This document shows positions 8,267 to 16,767 of a stretch of DNA of 64,000 nucleotides, one piece after another. Numbering within the stretch: position 1 is the first letter of the stretch; each line of letters opens with the position of its first letter. A program made the translations under genes and the position numbers. Below the pieces are notes generated by a model. The model saw nothing but the letters and a program-made list of their open reading frames with translations. It ran no database searches and had not been told where the DNA came from. The DNA comes from Cohnella xylanilytica (GTDB taxonomy: Bacteria > Bacillota > Bacilli > Paenibacillales > Paenibacillaceae): positions 1-64,000 of the forward strand of contig NZ_JACJVR010000059.1 in NCBI RefSeq assembly GCF_014212175.1, written 5' to 3'.

Positions 8267-9399
8267 AGGCGGTCACTTATCAAGGCATCAAGAACGTGGC
8301 GGTCAAGGAGGTTCCGGACCCGAGGATCGAGAAGCCGGACGACGCGATCGTCAGGCTGACGACGACCGCGATCTGCGGGTCGGACCTGCATCTTCTCCAC
8401 GGGATGATTCCGAACCTGGGAGAAGACTACGTCATCGGCCACGAGCCGATGGGCATCGTCGAGGAGGTCGGTCCCGGCGTCGAGGGTCTGAAGAAGGGCG
8501 ACCGCGTCATCCTTCCCTTCAATATCGCCTGCGGGGAATGCTTCTATTGCAAGAACCATCTGGAGAGCCAATGCGACCGTTCCAACGAGAACGGGGAGAT
8601 GGGAGCCTTCTTCGGCTATTCCGGAACGACGGGCGGGTACCCCGGCGGACAAGCCGAGTATTTGCGCGTGCCGTTCGCGAACTTCACTCGCTTCAAGATC
8701 CCGGAGGACAGCGAGATTCCCGACGAGAAGCTGATCCTGATCGCCGACGCGATGACGACGGCGTTCTGGAGCGTCGATAACGCCGGCGTGAAGGACGGGG
8801 ACACGGTTGTCGTCGTCGGCTGCGGGCCCGTGGGGCTGCTGGCGCAGAAGTTCGCTTGGTTCAAGGGCGCGAAGAGAGTGATCGCGGTCGACGTGCTCGA
8901 TTACCGGCTGGACCATGCCAAGAAGACGAACAACGTGGAGATCGTCAACGCCGAATCGGACGAGAACATAGGCAACAACCTGAAGGAGATGATGCAAGGC
9001 GGGGCGGACGTCGTCATCGATTGCACGGGTATGAGCGGCAAGATGTCCCCCCTCGAATCTCTGGCATCGGGGCTGAAGCTGCACGGCGGCGCCCTCGGCG
9101 GGTTCGTGATCGCTTCGCAAGCCGTGCGCAAGGGCGGGACGATCCAGGTGACGGGCGTCTACGGAGGAAAATACAACGGGTTTCCCCTCGGGGACCTCTT
9201 CCAGCGGAACGTAAACCTGCGAACGGGACAAGCGCCGGTCATCCACTACATGCCTTACATGTACGAGTTGATCGCTACAGGGCAGATAGATCCCGGCGAC
9301 GTCGTGACCCACGTTCTGCCGCTTAGCGACGCCAAGCGCGGCTACGAGATCTTCGACGCCCGGCAAGACAACTGCATCAAGGTCGTGCTTAAGCCTTAA
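8263..9399 (+). CDS. adhB: zinc-dependent alcohol dehydrogenase (AdhB/FdhA-like)
   Basis: 378-aa medium-chain dehydrogenase. The catalytic zinc site [10 protein letters not shown]...GHEPMG, structural zinc cysteines [15 protein letters not shown] (about 89-103), and NAD-binding [12 protein letters not shown] (about 184-195) are intact. The insert [20 protein letters not shown] is typical of the formaldehyde-dehydrogenase-like branch. Oxidises an alcohol or aldehyde with NAD; physiological substrate unknown. ATG at 8263 overlaps the preceding stop and follows GGAGGG. Its position between CotF-like gene pairs implies sporulation-linked expression, as for B. subtilis adhB. Gene symbol is by synteny. 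Confidence 0.85.
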   Translation: MKAVTYQGIKNVAVKEVPDPRIEKPDDAIVRLTTTAICGSDLHLLHGMIPNLGEDYVIGHEPMGIVEEVGPGVEGLKKGDRVILPFNIACGECFYCKNHLESQCDRSNENGEMGAFFGYSGTTGGYPGGQAEYLRVPFANFTRFKIPEDSEIPDEKLILIADAMTTAFWSVDNAGVKDGDTVVVVGCGPVGLLAQKFAWFKGAKRVIAVDVLDYRLDHAKKTNNVEIVNAESDENIGNNLKEMMQGGADVVIDCTGMSGKMSPLESLASGLKLHGGALGGFVIASQAVRKGGTIQVTGVYGGKYNGFPLGDLFQRNVNLRTGQAPVIHYMPYMYELIATGQIDPGDVVTHVLPLSDAKRGYEIFDARQDNCIKVVLKP

Positions 9400-9426
9400 C
9401 AGGAGACGAAGGAGGAGTACGAGGCG

Positions 9427-9636
9427 ATGGCCTACGCGCTGCACGAGACGCTGGAAGTGCACGAATTGGCGGCGTTCAAAACGGTCTGCATGACCAAATC
9501 GAAGACGATGCGGGCGCTCGTGTCGGATCCGGCGTTAAAAGCGATCATGCTGCTGGACGTCGAGACTTCGGCCCGTCAGCTTCAAGAGCTCTGCTCGATT
9601 CTGGAGCGAGCCGCCGGAGAGGAGGTCCGCCTATGA
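9427..9636 (+). CDS. small CotF-like spore coat protein (N-half type)
   Basis: 69 aa, MAYALHETLEVHELAAFKTVCMTKSKTMRALVSDPALKAIMLLDV, a close relative of the half-domain encoded at 7594. Strong AGGAGG upstream. Overlaps the next gene by 4 bp (ATGA), so the pair is coupled. Corresponds in order to B. subtilis yraE. Predicted spore-associated partner of the following protein. Confidence 0.65.
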   Translation: MAYALHETLEVHELAAFKTVCMTKSKTMRALVSDPALKAIMLLDVETSARQLQELCSILERAAGEEVRL

Positions 9637-9932
9637 ATTCGCTTATCGAACGATTGACCGGCATGCATACGCTGACCGACCAGGTCGTCGCGACGGATCT
9701 GCTCATCGCCGCCAAAAGCGGCGTGCGCAACTACGCGATGGCGGCTACGGAAGTCGCGACGCCGGAGATCAAGGCGATTCTGGCGAAGCAGCTGGACGAA
9801 GCGATCGACCTGCACGAGAGAATCGCGGATTATATGATACAGAAGGGATGGTACCATCCCTGGGACGTGAAGGAGCAGCTGCGGCTGGACCTTCAGAACG
9901 CCCGGACGGCTCTGAACGCGCCGACGCTGTAG
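9633..9932 (+). CDS. CotF-like spore coat protein (C-half type)
   Basis: 99 aa. VVATDLLIAAKSGVRNYAMAATEVATPEIKAILAKQLDEAIDLHERIADYMIQKGWYHPWD is a classic CotF C-terminal half ending in GWYHPWD. Last gene of the operon; coupled by a 4-bp overlap to the preceding half-protein and followed by a terminator. Corresponds in order to B. subtilis yraD. Confidence 0.75.
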   Translation: MNSLIERLTGMHTLTDQVVATDLLIAAKSGVRNYAMAATEVATPEIKAILAKQLDEAIDLHERIADYMIQKGWYHPWDVKEQLRLDLQNARTALNAPTL

Positions 9933-9948
9933 TTCGCGGAAGGCGGCG

Positions 9949-9987
9949 CCAGCCCCGTAAACCTTGTTTACCGGGCTGGTCTTTTGT
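9949..9987 (+). terminator. intrinsic terminator of the CotF/adh operon
   Basis: CCAGCCCCGTAAAC pairs, with one mismatch, to the segment TTTACCGGGCTGG, followed by TCTTTTGTCGTTGTT. It lies 17 nt after the last stop codon. Confidence 0.75.
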
Positions 9988-10139
9988 CGTTGTTGCGCGG
10001 GCGCCAACTCGTTGGTACGGGCCAATTCTATTGGACGCCCGGAAGACTCGTTCGATCGCGCAAGACTGTTTCTCTAGACCCACTCGGAATCGCTTCGGTA
10101 TAATGACACGGAATCGAATCGAGGATGGGAGTCATTCAT

Positions 10140-11003
10140 TTGAGCGAAGCGAAGAAGCTGCCCGCGGCCGATATCGGCGCGTGGCTGAGCATCGGGGTTT
10201 ATCTCGTCTTATCGGCCGTCAAGCTCGCGGCGGGCTACGGATTCGAATCCAAGGCGCTGCAGGCGGACGGGTTCAACAATACGACCGACATTCTGGCCTC
10301 TCTGGCCGTGCTGATCGGGCTGCGGATCGCGAGGAAGCCGCCGGATTCGGATCATCGCTACGGCCACACGCGCGCCGAGACCGTCGCTTCGATGGTAGCG
10401 TCGTTCATCATGGCGGCCGTCGGCCTCGAAGTGCTGATCGACGGCATCAAGAAGCTGTGGAACGGCGAGACGACGTCGCCCGATCTCGCGGCGGCCGTCG
10501 TGGCCGCTATCGCCGCCGCCGTCATGTTCCTCCTCGCCCGATATAACCGGCGACTCGCCGACCGAACCGGCAGCCATGCGATGAAGGCCGTGGCCGCCGA
10601 CAATCGGTCCGACGCTCTCGTCAGCATCGGAACGGTGGCGGGAATCCTGCTCAGCGTCCTGGGCCTCTCGTGGCTCGATGCCGCAACGGCGGTTCTCGTG
10701 GCCGTTCTTATCTGCAAGACGGCCTGGGATATCTTCGCCGAGGCGACGCACATGCTGACGGACGGCTTCGACAAGAGCGACTTGGATCGTTACAAGGTCG
10801 CGGTCTCGGCCGTGGAAGGCGTCGAGAGGGTGAAGGATATCAAGGGCCGGAACCACGGCCAACGCGTCTTCGTCGACCTGACGATCGAAGTCGATCAAGA
10901 GATGAGCGTGCTCGACAGCCATGCCATCGCCGAATCGATCGAGCGACAATTGCGCGAGAAGTATCGCGTCGATCAAGTCCACGTGCACATCGAACCTCAT
11001 TGA
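10140..11003 (+). CDS. cation diffusion facilitator exporter, likely manganese
   Basis: Cytoplasmic-membrane metal/proton antiporter of about 287 aa with about six transmembrane segments and a cytosolic C-terminal domain (about 210-287, ending HVHIEPH). The transport site is NxxxD in TM2 (GFNNTTD) and DxxxD in TM5 (DNRSD). Zinc CDFs carry a histidine in one of these motifs; the N/D-D/D set matches manganese exporters such as MntE, and B. subtilis MneP/MneS are similar. Start: TTG at 10140 has GGGAG 8 nt upstream; the ATG at 10125 (five codons longer) has no spaced ribosome site. TATAAT at 10099-10104 is the probable -10. Metal identity is inferred from motif only. Confidence 0.8.
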   Translation: MSEAKKLPAADIGAWLSIGVYLVLSAVKLAAGYGFESKALQADGFNNTTDILASLAVLIGLRIARKPPDSDHRYGHTRAETVASMVASFIMAAVGLEVLIDGIKKLWNGETTSPDLAAAVVAAIAAAVMFLLARYNRRLADRTGSHAMKAVAADNRSDALVSIGTVAGILLSVLGLSWLDAATAVLVAVLICKTAWDIFAEATHMLTDGFDKSDLDRYKVAVSAVEGVERVKDIKGRNHGQRVFVDLTIEVDQEMSVLDSHAIAESIERQLREKYRVDQVHVHIEPH

Positions 11004-11086
11004 GAGGGAGAGCGGATAGCCCGAACGAGTCATCTCCGGCTGCGGCGATTATGGTAAGCTAAGGGGATGAGAGGAGAGAGTCGCAA

Positions 11087-11716
11087 GTGAGAGACCGTAT
11101 CGGCTTATTATCGTGTTTAGCCATTATTCTAGGCTTGTTCGTCTTCCCGGGCGGGCTGTCCGCCCATTCGACCATCGTCTCCACCGAACCGGCGCAATCG
11201 GAAGTCGTAGAGAAGCCTCTCGAGCAGGTTCGCGTCCAATTCAACGAGACGGTCGAGCCGGTTCGCTTCGAGGTCGAGAATTCGTCGGGAGAGGCGGTGG
11301 CGGCGAAGGCCGAGGCGAACGGGAAAACGCTGACGGCCGCGTTCGACGAGCCCTTGTCGGAGAACGGCTCCTACACGGCGACCTGGCACGTCATCGGTGC
11401 CGACGGCCACGCGATCAAAGGGAGCCTCTCGTTCGAGGTTCGGATTCCCGAGGCGCCGGCATCGCCGGCAGCGACCGCATCCGCATCGGCATCGTCGCCG
11501 GAGTCGACGAGCGTCGAGGGAGCGGCCTCGTCTCCGGCCGCGACGCCGGAGGCATCGCCGTCCGCATCGGCCGAACGGACGCCGCAGACGGAGGGAAGCT
11601 CGGAAGAGGATAACAAGTCTTCTTCGAGTCCGGATTTGTCGACGTGGCTGCTGGGAGCCGCGGCCGTCATTCTCGTCGGCGCCGTCGGATATACGGTTCT
11701 GAGGAAAAAGAAATAG
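11087..11716 (+). CDS. CopC-domain membrane-anchored protein
   Basis: 209 aa. Signal peptide (about 1-26) with cleavage giving an N-terminal histidine (AHSTIVSTEPA), the typical CopC copper-ligand arrangement; the CopC fold continues to about 120 with WHVIGADGHAIKGSLSFEV. Then a 60-residue low-complexity Ala/Ser/Pro/Glu linker and a C-terminal transmembrane anchor (about 182-204) with RKKK. Probably an extracytoplasmic copper-binding protein. Most relatives are fused to or beside CopD; no CopD is seen here. Start is GTG at 11087 behind GAGAGAG. Confidence 0.75.
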   Translation: MRDRIGLLSCLAIILGLFVFPGGLSAHSTIVSTEPAQSEVVEKPLEQVRVQFNETVEPVRFEVENSSGEAVAAKAEANGKTLTAAFDEPLSENGSYTATWHVIGADGHAIKGSLSFEVRIPEAPASPAATASASASSPESTSVEGAASSPAATPEASPSASAERTPQTEGSSEEDNKSSSSPDLSTWLLGAAAVILVGAVGYTVLRKKK

Positions 11717-11720
11717 GCTC

Positions 11721-11772
11721 GAAGCTTTCGGAGCCCCGCGACGTCGCGGGACTCCGAAAGCTTCTTTTTTTA
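11721..11772 (+). terminator. strong intrinsic terminator after copC-like gene
   Basis: 13-bp stem GAAGCTTTCGGAG (11721-11733)/CTCCGAAAGCTTC (11752-11764) topped by CCCGCG/CGCGGG, then TTTTTTT. It separates the convergent copC-like and kdpE genes and may serve both. Confidence 0.9.
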
Positions 11773-11806
11773 TCGCCGTTCACCGGGAGAATCCAAGACG
11801 ATAAGC

Positions 11807-12517
11807 CTATTCCTCGGGCTCCGCCGCCAGAAGACGGTATCCGATTCCCGGCTCGGTCACGATGAACTTCGGCTGCGTCGTGTCTTCCTCCAGCTTCTTG
11901 CGCAGGTGACCGATATAGATCCGCAAATAATGGCTGTCGGATTCGTTGTGATGGCCGCCCCACACCTGCTGAAGCAGCTGCCTCTGGGTGACGACCTTGC
12001 CCGCGTTGGAAGCGAGAATCTTCAGCAGGTCGTATTCGGTCGGCGTCAGCTTGACCCGTTCCCCGCGCAGCTCCACGATTCGCCGGGCCAGGTCGAGGGT
12101 CAGCTCGCCGATCCGGAGGACGGGCTCGTTCGCCGACTTGGCCGCATGCCGGAGCGCGACCCGGATGCGGGCGACCAGCTCCCTCATGCCGAACGGCTTC
12201 GTCACGTAATCGTCGGCGCCGCCTTCCAGCGCCGTTATTTTGTCGTCTTCGCCGTCCTTGGCCGTGAGCACGACGATCGGCGCTTCGGACCATTCCCGGA
12301 TGCGGGCGAGCACTTCCATGCCGGTCATATCCGGCAGCCCGAGGTCGAGCACGATCAGGTCCGGACGCACGAGAGAAGCTTGCTGCACGCCTTCCAACCC
12401 CGTCGACGCCTCGTGAACGGCGAATTGATGAGCCTGCAGGGACACCTTCAGCAGCTTCCGGATCTGGGGCTCGTCGTCGACGACCAGGATGCGGGCTCCC
12501 GTCTCATTGTTGTTCAT
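11807..12517 (-). CDS. kdpE: KdpE response regulator
   Basis: 236-aa OmpR-family regulator. Receiver domain with VVDDEP (12-17), phosphoacceptor Asp58 (IVLDLGLPD) and Lys107 (TKPF); winged-helix domain from about 140 (LTPTEYDLLKILASNAGKVVTQRQLLQQVWG...YIGHLRKKLE). Highest resemblance is to KdpE, supported by location beside kdpFABC. Overlaps the kinase gene (12504) by 14 bp, so the two are co-translated. Presumably activates the kdp operon when potassium is limiting. Confidence 0.9.
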   Translation of the reverse strand: MNNNETGARILVVDDEPQIRKLLKVSLQAHQFAVHEASTGLEGVQQASLVRPDLIVLDLGLPDMTGMEVLARIREWSEAPIVVLTAKDGEDDKITALEGGADDYVTKPFGMRELVARIRVALRHAAKSANEPVLRIGELTLDLARRIVELRGERVKLTPTEYDLLKILASNAGKVVTQRQLLQQVWGGHHNESDSHYLRIYIGHLRKKLEEDTTQPKFIVTEPGIGYRLLAAEPEE

Positions 12518-14093
12518 GTTCGTTCGTTCCTTTGCCAGAGGGAATAGGGACTGGTTCGTTCCGACGATCCAGAGGAAGGACGACGGTCACGACGGTTCCA
12601 TGGGGCACGTTCGGCTTCGCCGAGATCGTTCCCCCGTGAAGCTCCGCGATTCCTTTGCAGATGGCGAGGCCCAGTCCGGTTCCGGTCGCTTGCCCCGAGG
12701 ACTCGGCCCGATAAAATTTATCGAAGATCCGAGCGTACTCCTGTTCGGGGAGTCCGGATCCTCGATCGGCGACCGAGAGGGAGACCGCGTCCTCTTCGGC
12801 CCGCACGGTCAAGACGATCTCGCTTCGGTCCGGACTGTATTTGATCGCGTTGCTCAGGACGTTAACCAGCATCTGTTCCAGCAATACCTCGTCTCCGAGC
12901 ACCATCGGGACGTCTTCCGGAACATGGACGCGGATCGTTCGCTGCTGCCGGAAGTCCTGGACTTGGGCTAACGCGACCCCGATGAGGTCCTCCGCGTCGC
13001 ACCAATCCTTCCTCAGCTTCAGCATTCCGCTCTCAAGCCTCGCCATGCTCAGAAGGTTGTCGGCCAGCCGGTTCATCCGCAGAGCCCCGTCCCGGATCGT
13101 CGCGAGCAATTCCATCCGATCCTCCGAAGAGAATAGACGGTCGCCCTCGATCAGGCTGGTCGCCGAACCGATCATGGCGGCGAGCGGGGTGCGCAGCTCG
13201 TGCGAGACGGAGTCGAGAATCGCCGTGCGCAGCTTCTCCGACTCCGCCGACAGCTGCGCGATCTTCGCTTCTTCCGCGAGCTTGACGCGGGCGAGAGCGC
13301 CTGCCGTCAAGTCGCGCAGGGCTTCGATCAGCCGCAGCTGCTCGGCGGGGATGGCGGATCTCCGCTCGCCGAGCCGAAGCGCCATGACCCCGAACGCGCG
13401 ATCCTCGGATCGCAGCGGCATGTAATAGCCTTGGGACTCTCCCAAGACCGCGGTTCCGATGCCGGCCGGTTCTCCGTTCTCGTAGACCCGCTTCGCGATG
13501 ACCCGCTCCGCGTCGCCTCGCCCCCAATCTGCGGCAGCCGAAGAGCCGGAGGCGGGGGAGGCATGAGCGAATGCCAGAACGCCGCGCTCGTCCGGGAGGA
13601 AGAAGGCCGCTTCGGCGCCGACGATTCGCGAGATATGCTTGGCGACATTGTCCAGCAGCGTCTTGACGTCCGAGATGGCGCTCATCTGCCGGCTCAGCTC
13701 GTAGAGCGCGGCCGTGTGCGCCTCTCTCTGTCTCGAGAGTAGAAGCTGCCGCTTCAATCGGGCCGCCAGGCTGGCCGTTAGCGCGGCGACGGACAGATAG
13801 ACCCCGAACGAGACGAGGTACCGCAAGTCCGAGATGGTGAAGCTGACGACCGGGGGAACGAAGAAGAAGTCGAACGCCAGGACGCCCAGCACAGCCGCGT
13901 AGAAGGCGGGGCGAAGTCCCCAATAGACGGCGCTCAGAAGAACCGGGAACAGATAAATCAACGCGATATTGACCAGATCGAACGCGAGACCGAACGGATG
14001 CAAGAGCGCCGTCAACAGGGCGACCAACAGCGTGATAACGACGTAAGATGTCCAGACCGGCCATCCCGCCAAAATTCCGCGCACTCCCCGCAC
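12504..14093 (-). CDS. kdpD: KdpD-like sensor histidine kinase lacking the KdpD/USP N-terminus
   Basis: 529 aa. Starts directly with the four-helix KdpD membrane domain (DUF4118, about 10-110), then a GAF-like domain (about 150-285), HisKA with SVSHELRTPLAAM (His about residue 308), and HATPase with NVLSNAIKYSP, DRGSGLP and TGTGLGLAICK. The roughly 370-residue KdpD-USP input region of classical KdpD (about 890 aa) is absent; that function is encoded by the separate gene at 19532. Start GTG at 14093 chosen just upstream of the first hydrophobic segment; GTG at 14084 is possible. The frame is open to 14294, but that would run through the promoter. Confidence 0.85.
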   Translation of the reverse strand: MRGVRGILAGWPVWTSYVVITLLVALLTALLHPFGLAFDLVNIALIYLFPVLLSAVYWGLRPAFYAAVLGVLAFDFFFVPPVVSFTISDLRYLVSFGVYLSVAALTASLAARLKRQLLLSRQREAHTAALYELSRQMSAISDVKTLLDNVAKHISRIVGAEAAFFLPDERGVLAFAHASPASGSSAAADWGRGDAERVIAKRVYENGEPAGIGTAVLGESQGYYMPLRSEDRAFGVMALRLGERRSAIPAEQLRLIEALRDLTAGALARVKLAEEAKIAQLSAESEKLRTAILDSVSHELRTPLAAMIGSATSLIEGDRLFSSEDRMELLATIRDGALRMNRLADNLLSMARLESGMLKLRKDWCDAEDLIGVALAQVQDFRQQRTIRVHVPEDVPMVLGDEVLLEQMLVNVLSNAIKYSPDRSEIVLTVRAEEDAVSLSVADRGSGLPEQEYARIFDKFYRAESSGQATGTGLGLAICKGIAELHGGTISAKPNVPHGTVVTVVLPLDRRNEPVPIPSGKGTNEHEQQ

Positions 14094-14123
14094 CCCCGTC
14101 TGTCCGCTTTTCCAATCCTCCCT

Positions 14124-14224
14124 ATTATAGGCCACGCGAGCCGGATCGTGTAAAACCGTCGCTCGATATCCCGTAAAAAAGAGATAAAACCGTCCGTGCC
14201 AGGGCGTAAAAATACCGTAAAAAT
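14124..14224 (-). promoter_or_regulatory. kdpDE promoter with helically phased TTTTAC boxes
   Basis: Minus-strand -10 TATAAT (14124-14129) and -35 TTTACA (about 14149-14154). Read on the minus strand, TTTTAC/TTTTAT words recur with their conserved T/A step at plus-strand positions 218, 207, 185, 174 and 151 (of 14xxx): spacings 11, 22, 11 and 23, i.e. one or two helical turns. The last box overlaps the -35. This is the arrangement expected for an OmpR/PhoP-type activator (KdpE itself or PhoP). Confidence 0.55.
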
Positions 14225-14555
14225 CGGAGAAAACGTTAGATATCCAGAGTATTCGCGAGTATAAGACACGTACGCACTCTTGTAAGCGCTGCACCCGAAC
14301 CGGTTATCCGCAATCCGGGTCGCAGGCTTCCCGCGACGTTTTACAGCGGCTGCGGCAAGGATTAAGATACGGTCGTCAAGCCGAATCGCCTTCTCGGGTC
14401 CGATCGGCGACGACGAGTCGTCCGGAACCATGAAGGCGGCGCTCCGCGCCGGAGCTTGGGTGAGAGCAGGCTGCCGGCTCGGGGCCAGGCGGAAGGAAGG
14501 CGTCTCTCACCGCCCGAATGACGCCATTCGTATGAAGCAGCAAACCGTATTCGCA
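14225..14555. other. intergenic region between kdpDE and the kdp riboswitch
   Basis: No gene is supported. It should hold the kdpFABC promoter; no good -35/-10 pair is visible, consistent with an activator-dependent promoter. GGTGAGAG (14459-14466) and CTCTCACC (14504-14511) form an 8-bp inverted repeat with a 37-nt loop of unknown role. TTTACA at about 14340 faces the plus strand without a clear -10. Confidence 0.4.
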
Positions 14556-14712
14556 ATCGCTGAATCCTTGAGCTCAAGGAACGGGGGAACCAACGGAAGC
14601 CGGCGGACGGCTTCCCGGGGTGAATCGCCGGACATGCCCGTCATGCCCGGCGTAGGGCGACTCTTACGCCCGAATCCGTCAGCTAACCTCGTAAGCGTGT
14701 CAAGAGAGGCAA
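14556..14712 (+). ncRNA. c-di-AMP riboswitch (ydaO/yuaA class) upstream of kdp operon
   Basis: Shows the conserved ydaO blocks in order: CGCTGAATCC, ACGGGGGAACCAA, GGGGTGAATC, AGGGCGACTCTTACGCCCGAA, TCCGTCAGCTAACC, TCGTAAGCG and AGAGAGG. In this class c-di-AMP binding favours the downstream terminator and turns potassium uptake genes off. A terminator follows at 14756. Confidence 0.92.
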
Positions 14713-14755
14713 CCATTGTCGGGATCGGCGCGGCACTCTTTCCCGTGCCCGGTTC

Positions 14756-14788
14756 GCGGACGAAGAGGCCCTCTTCGTCCGCTTTTTG
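14756..14788 (+). terminator. riboswitch-controlled terminator before kdp operon
   Basis: 12-bp perfect stem GCGGACGAAGAG (14756-14767)/CTCTTCGTCCGC (14771-14782), loop GCC, then TTTTT. Located between the c-di-AMP aptamer and the first kdp gene, as expected for an OFF switch. Confidence 0.9.
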
Positions 14789-14833
14789 TCGTTGCCGGAA
14801 GTTATCGAATCGACTTAGGAGGGAAGCCCAGTC

Positions 14834-14947
14834 ATGCTCGATCTGTATATGGTATTGCTGCTGGCCGTCACTTTCGCGTTATTTTACGGCTTTCTCGTTT
14901 GGTGCGACCGAACGATCGAGGAGCCGGCTGGAGGCGATCGTCCATGA
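14834..14947 (+). CDS. 37-aa single-pass membrane peptide at head of kdp operon
   Basis: MLDLYMVLLLAVTFALFYGF then LVWCDRTIEEPAGGDRP: one transmembrane helix (about 4-23) and a short polar tail. AGGAGGG precedes the ATG at good spacing and the stop overlaps the kdpF start (ATGA), so it is very likely translated. It is distinct from KdpF, which follows. It may be an additional small subunit or regulator of KdpFABC (inference); I do not recognise a named family. Confidence 0.7.
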   Translation: MLDLYMVLLLAVTFALFYGFLVWCDRTIEEPAGGDRP

Positions 14948-15021
14948 TCGTCGTCGGTATTTTTATTCTGTTCGTCTTTTTATATCTGGTTTATGCGCTG
15001 ATCCGTCCCGATAAATTTTGA
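14944..15021 (+). CDS. kdpF: KdpF, small subunit of K+-transporting ATPase
   Basis: 25 aa, MIVVGIFILFVFLYLVYALI followed by RPDKF; the YALIRPxKF ending is the KdpF signature. One transmembrane helix; stabilises the KdpABC complex. GGAGG lies 9 nt upstream; overlaps the preceding peptide gene by 4 bp and precedes kdpA by 35 bp. Confidence 0.9.
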   Translation: MIVVGIFILFVFLYLVYALIRPDKF

Positions 15022-15056
15022 ATCGCCGCCGTTAACCGCCAGAAGGAGGAAGCCCG

Positions 15057-16736
15057 ATGGGGATTTTGCAAATCTTCGTGGTCCTAACGATCTTGATGTT
15101 GCTGGTCAAGCCGGTAGGGACCTATGTCTATCACGTTTATTCCAACGAACCGAACCGGACGGACCGGATCTTCGGATGGCTGGAGCGTCTGATTTACCTC
15201 CTCATCGGATTGAAGAACCGGGCCGGGATGACTTGGCGCAGGTATGCGCTGAGCTTCCTGCTGACGAATATCGTACTCGTCGCGATCGGCTATCTGCTGC
15301 TGAGGATCCAGAGCGCGCTGCCGATGAATCCGAACGGGATCGGCGATATGGAAGAGACGCTGTCGTTCAATACGATCGCGAGCTTCATGACAAATACGAA
15401 CCTGCAGCATTACAGCGGCGAGACGGGGCTCAGCTACTTCGCCCAGATGGCGGTCATCATGATGATGATGTTCACGTCGGCGGCCACCGGCTTCTCCGTG
15501 GCGATCGCCTTCGTCCGCGGCCTCACGAGCAAAGGGAAGACGATAGGCAACTTCTTCGAGGACTTCGTCAAGAGCCATACGCGTATCTTCTTCCCGGCGG
15601 CGATCGTCGTGACGCTGCTGCTGGTGGCTCTGCAAGTGCCCCAGACGCTCGACCCGACGCTGACCGTTACGTCGCTGGAAGGCGCGGCGCAGCGGATCGC
15701 CATCGGGCCGGTCGCTTCGCTTGAAGCGATCAAGCACTTGGGCACGAATGGCGGCGGCTTCTTCGGAGCCAACTCGGCGCATCCGTTCGAGAACCCGAAC
15801 GGGCTGACGAACGTCATCGAGATTTTGTCCATGTGGGTGCTGCCCGCCTCGCTGCCTTACGTCTATGGACGGTTCGCGAAAAACCGCAAGCAGGGCTGGG
15901 TCGTCTTCGGCGCGATGTTGACGCTGTTCCTCGCGTTCCTCACCATCGCTTATACCTCGGAATTGCGCGGCAATCCGGCTATCAACGCGATGGGCATCGA
16001 TGCTTCTCAGGGCAGCATGGAGGGCAAGGAGGTCCGCTTCGGAATCGCCCAGTCGGCCTTGTTCACGACGGTCACCGCGGCGGCGACGACGGGAACGGTC
16101 AACAACATGCACGATACGCTGACGCCTCTCGGAGGGCTAGTCCCCTTGGCCGAGATGATGCTGAACGTCGTGTTCGGGGGCAAGGGCGTCGGGCTCGTCA
16201 ACATGCTGATGTACGCCATTCTGGGCGTGTTCTTGTGCGGACTGATGGTCGGGCGCACGCCGGAATTCCTCGGCCGCAAGATCGAGCCGAAGGAGATGAA
16301 GCTGATCGCGGCGGCGATTCTCATGCACCCGCTGATTATTCTGGCGCCGACGGCGATCGCCTTCATGACCGATCTCGGCAAGGGGGCCATCAGCAATCCC
16401 GGTTATCACGGCATTACCCAGGTGCTGTACGAATATACGTCGTCCGCCGCCAACAACGGTTCCGGATTCGAGGGATTGGCCGACAATACGCCGTTCTGGA
16501 ACGTCACGACGGGGCTGGTCATGCTGCTCGGACGGTACGTCTCGATGATCGCGATGCTCGCCGTCGCCGGCTCGCTCGTCCGCAAGCAATGGGTGCCCGA
16601 GACGATCGGCACGTTCCGGACGGACAACAAGCTGTTCTACGCGATTCTGATCGGAACGGTGCTGATTATCGGAGCGCTGACGTTCCTTCCGGCTATCGTT
16701 CTGGGACCGATCGCCGAGCATTTGACTCTCGGATGA
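15057..16736 (+). CDS. kdpA: potassium-transporting ATPase subunit A
   Basis: 559 aa, the channel-like, K+-selective subunit of the KdpFABC P-type ATPase in the cytoplasmic membrane. About ten hydrophobic segments; selectivity-filter-type loops including TNTNLQHYSGETGLS (about 117-131) and TNGGGFFGANSAHPFENPNG (about 230-249), and a further loop TTTGTVNNMHDTLTP-like (about 340-360). Length equals the family norm (about 557). AGAAGGAGG upstream. Third gene after the riboswitch-controlled leader. Confidence 0.95.
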   Translation: MGILQIFVVLTILMLLVKPVGTYVYHVYSNEPNRTDRIFGWLERLIYLLIGLKNRAGMTWRRYALSFLLTNIVLVAIGYLLLRIQSALPMNPNGIGDMEETLSFNTIASFMTNTNLQHYSGETGLSYFAQMAVIMMMMFTSAATGFSVAIAFVRGLTSKGKTIGNFFEDFVKSHTRIFFPAAIVVTLLLVALQVPQTLDPTLTVTSLEGAAQRIAIGPVASLEAIKHLGTNGGGFFGANSAHPFENPNGLTNVIEILSMWVLPASLPYVYGRFAKNRKQGWVVFGAMLTLFLAFLTIAYTSELRGNPAINAMGIDASQGSMEGKEVRFGIAQSALFTTVTAAATTGTVNNMHDTLTPLGGLVPLAEMMLNVVFGGKGVGLVNMLMYAILGVFLCGLMVGRTPEFLGRKIEPKEMKLIAAAILMHPLIILAPTAIAFMTDLGKGAISNPGYHGITQVLYEYTSSAANNGSGFEGLADNTPFWNVTTGLVMLLGRYVSMIAMLAVAGSLVRKQWVPETIGTFRTDNKLFYAILIGTVLIIGALTFLPAIVLGPIAEHLTLG

Positions 16737-16767
16737 CGTTACGAATAACACTTGAGGTGAGATGGCC

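Noticed and set aside
14459..14511. An additional riboswitch or T-box between kdpD and the c-di-AMP aptamer
   Set aside because: Only an 8-bp inverted repeat is visible; no conserved T-box, SAM or cobalamin sequence blocks could be recognised.
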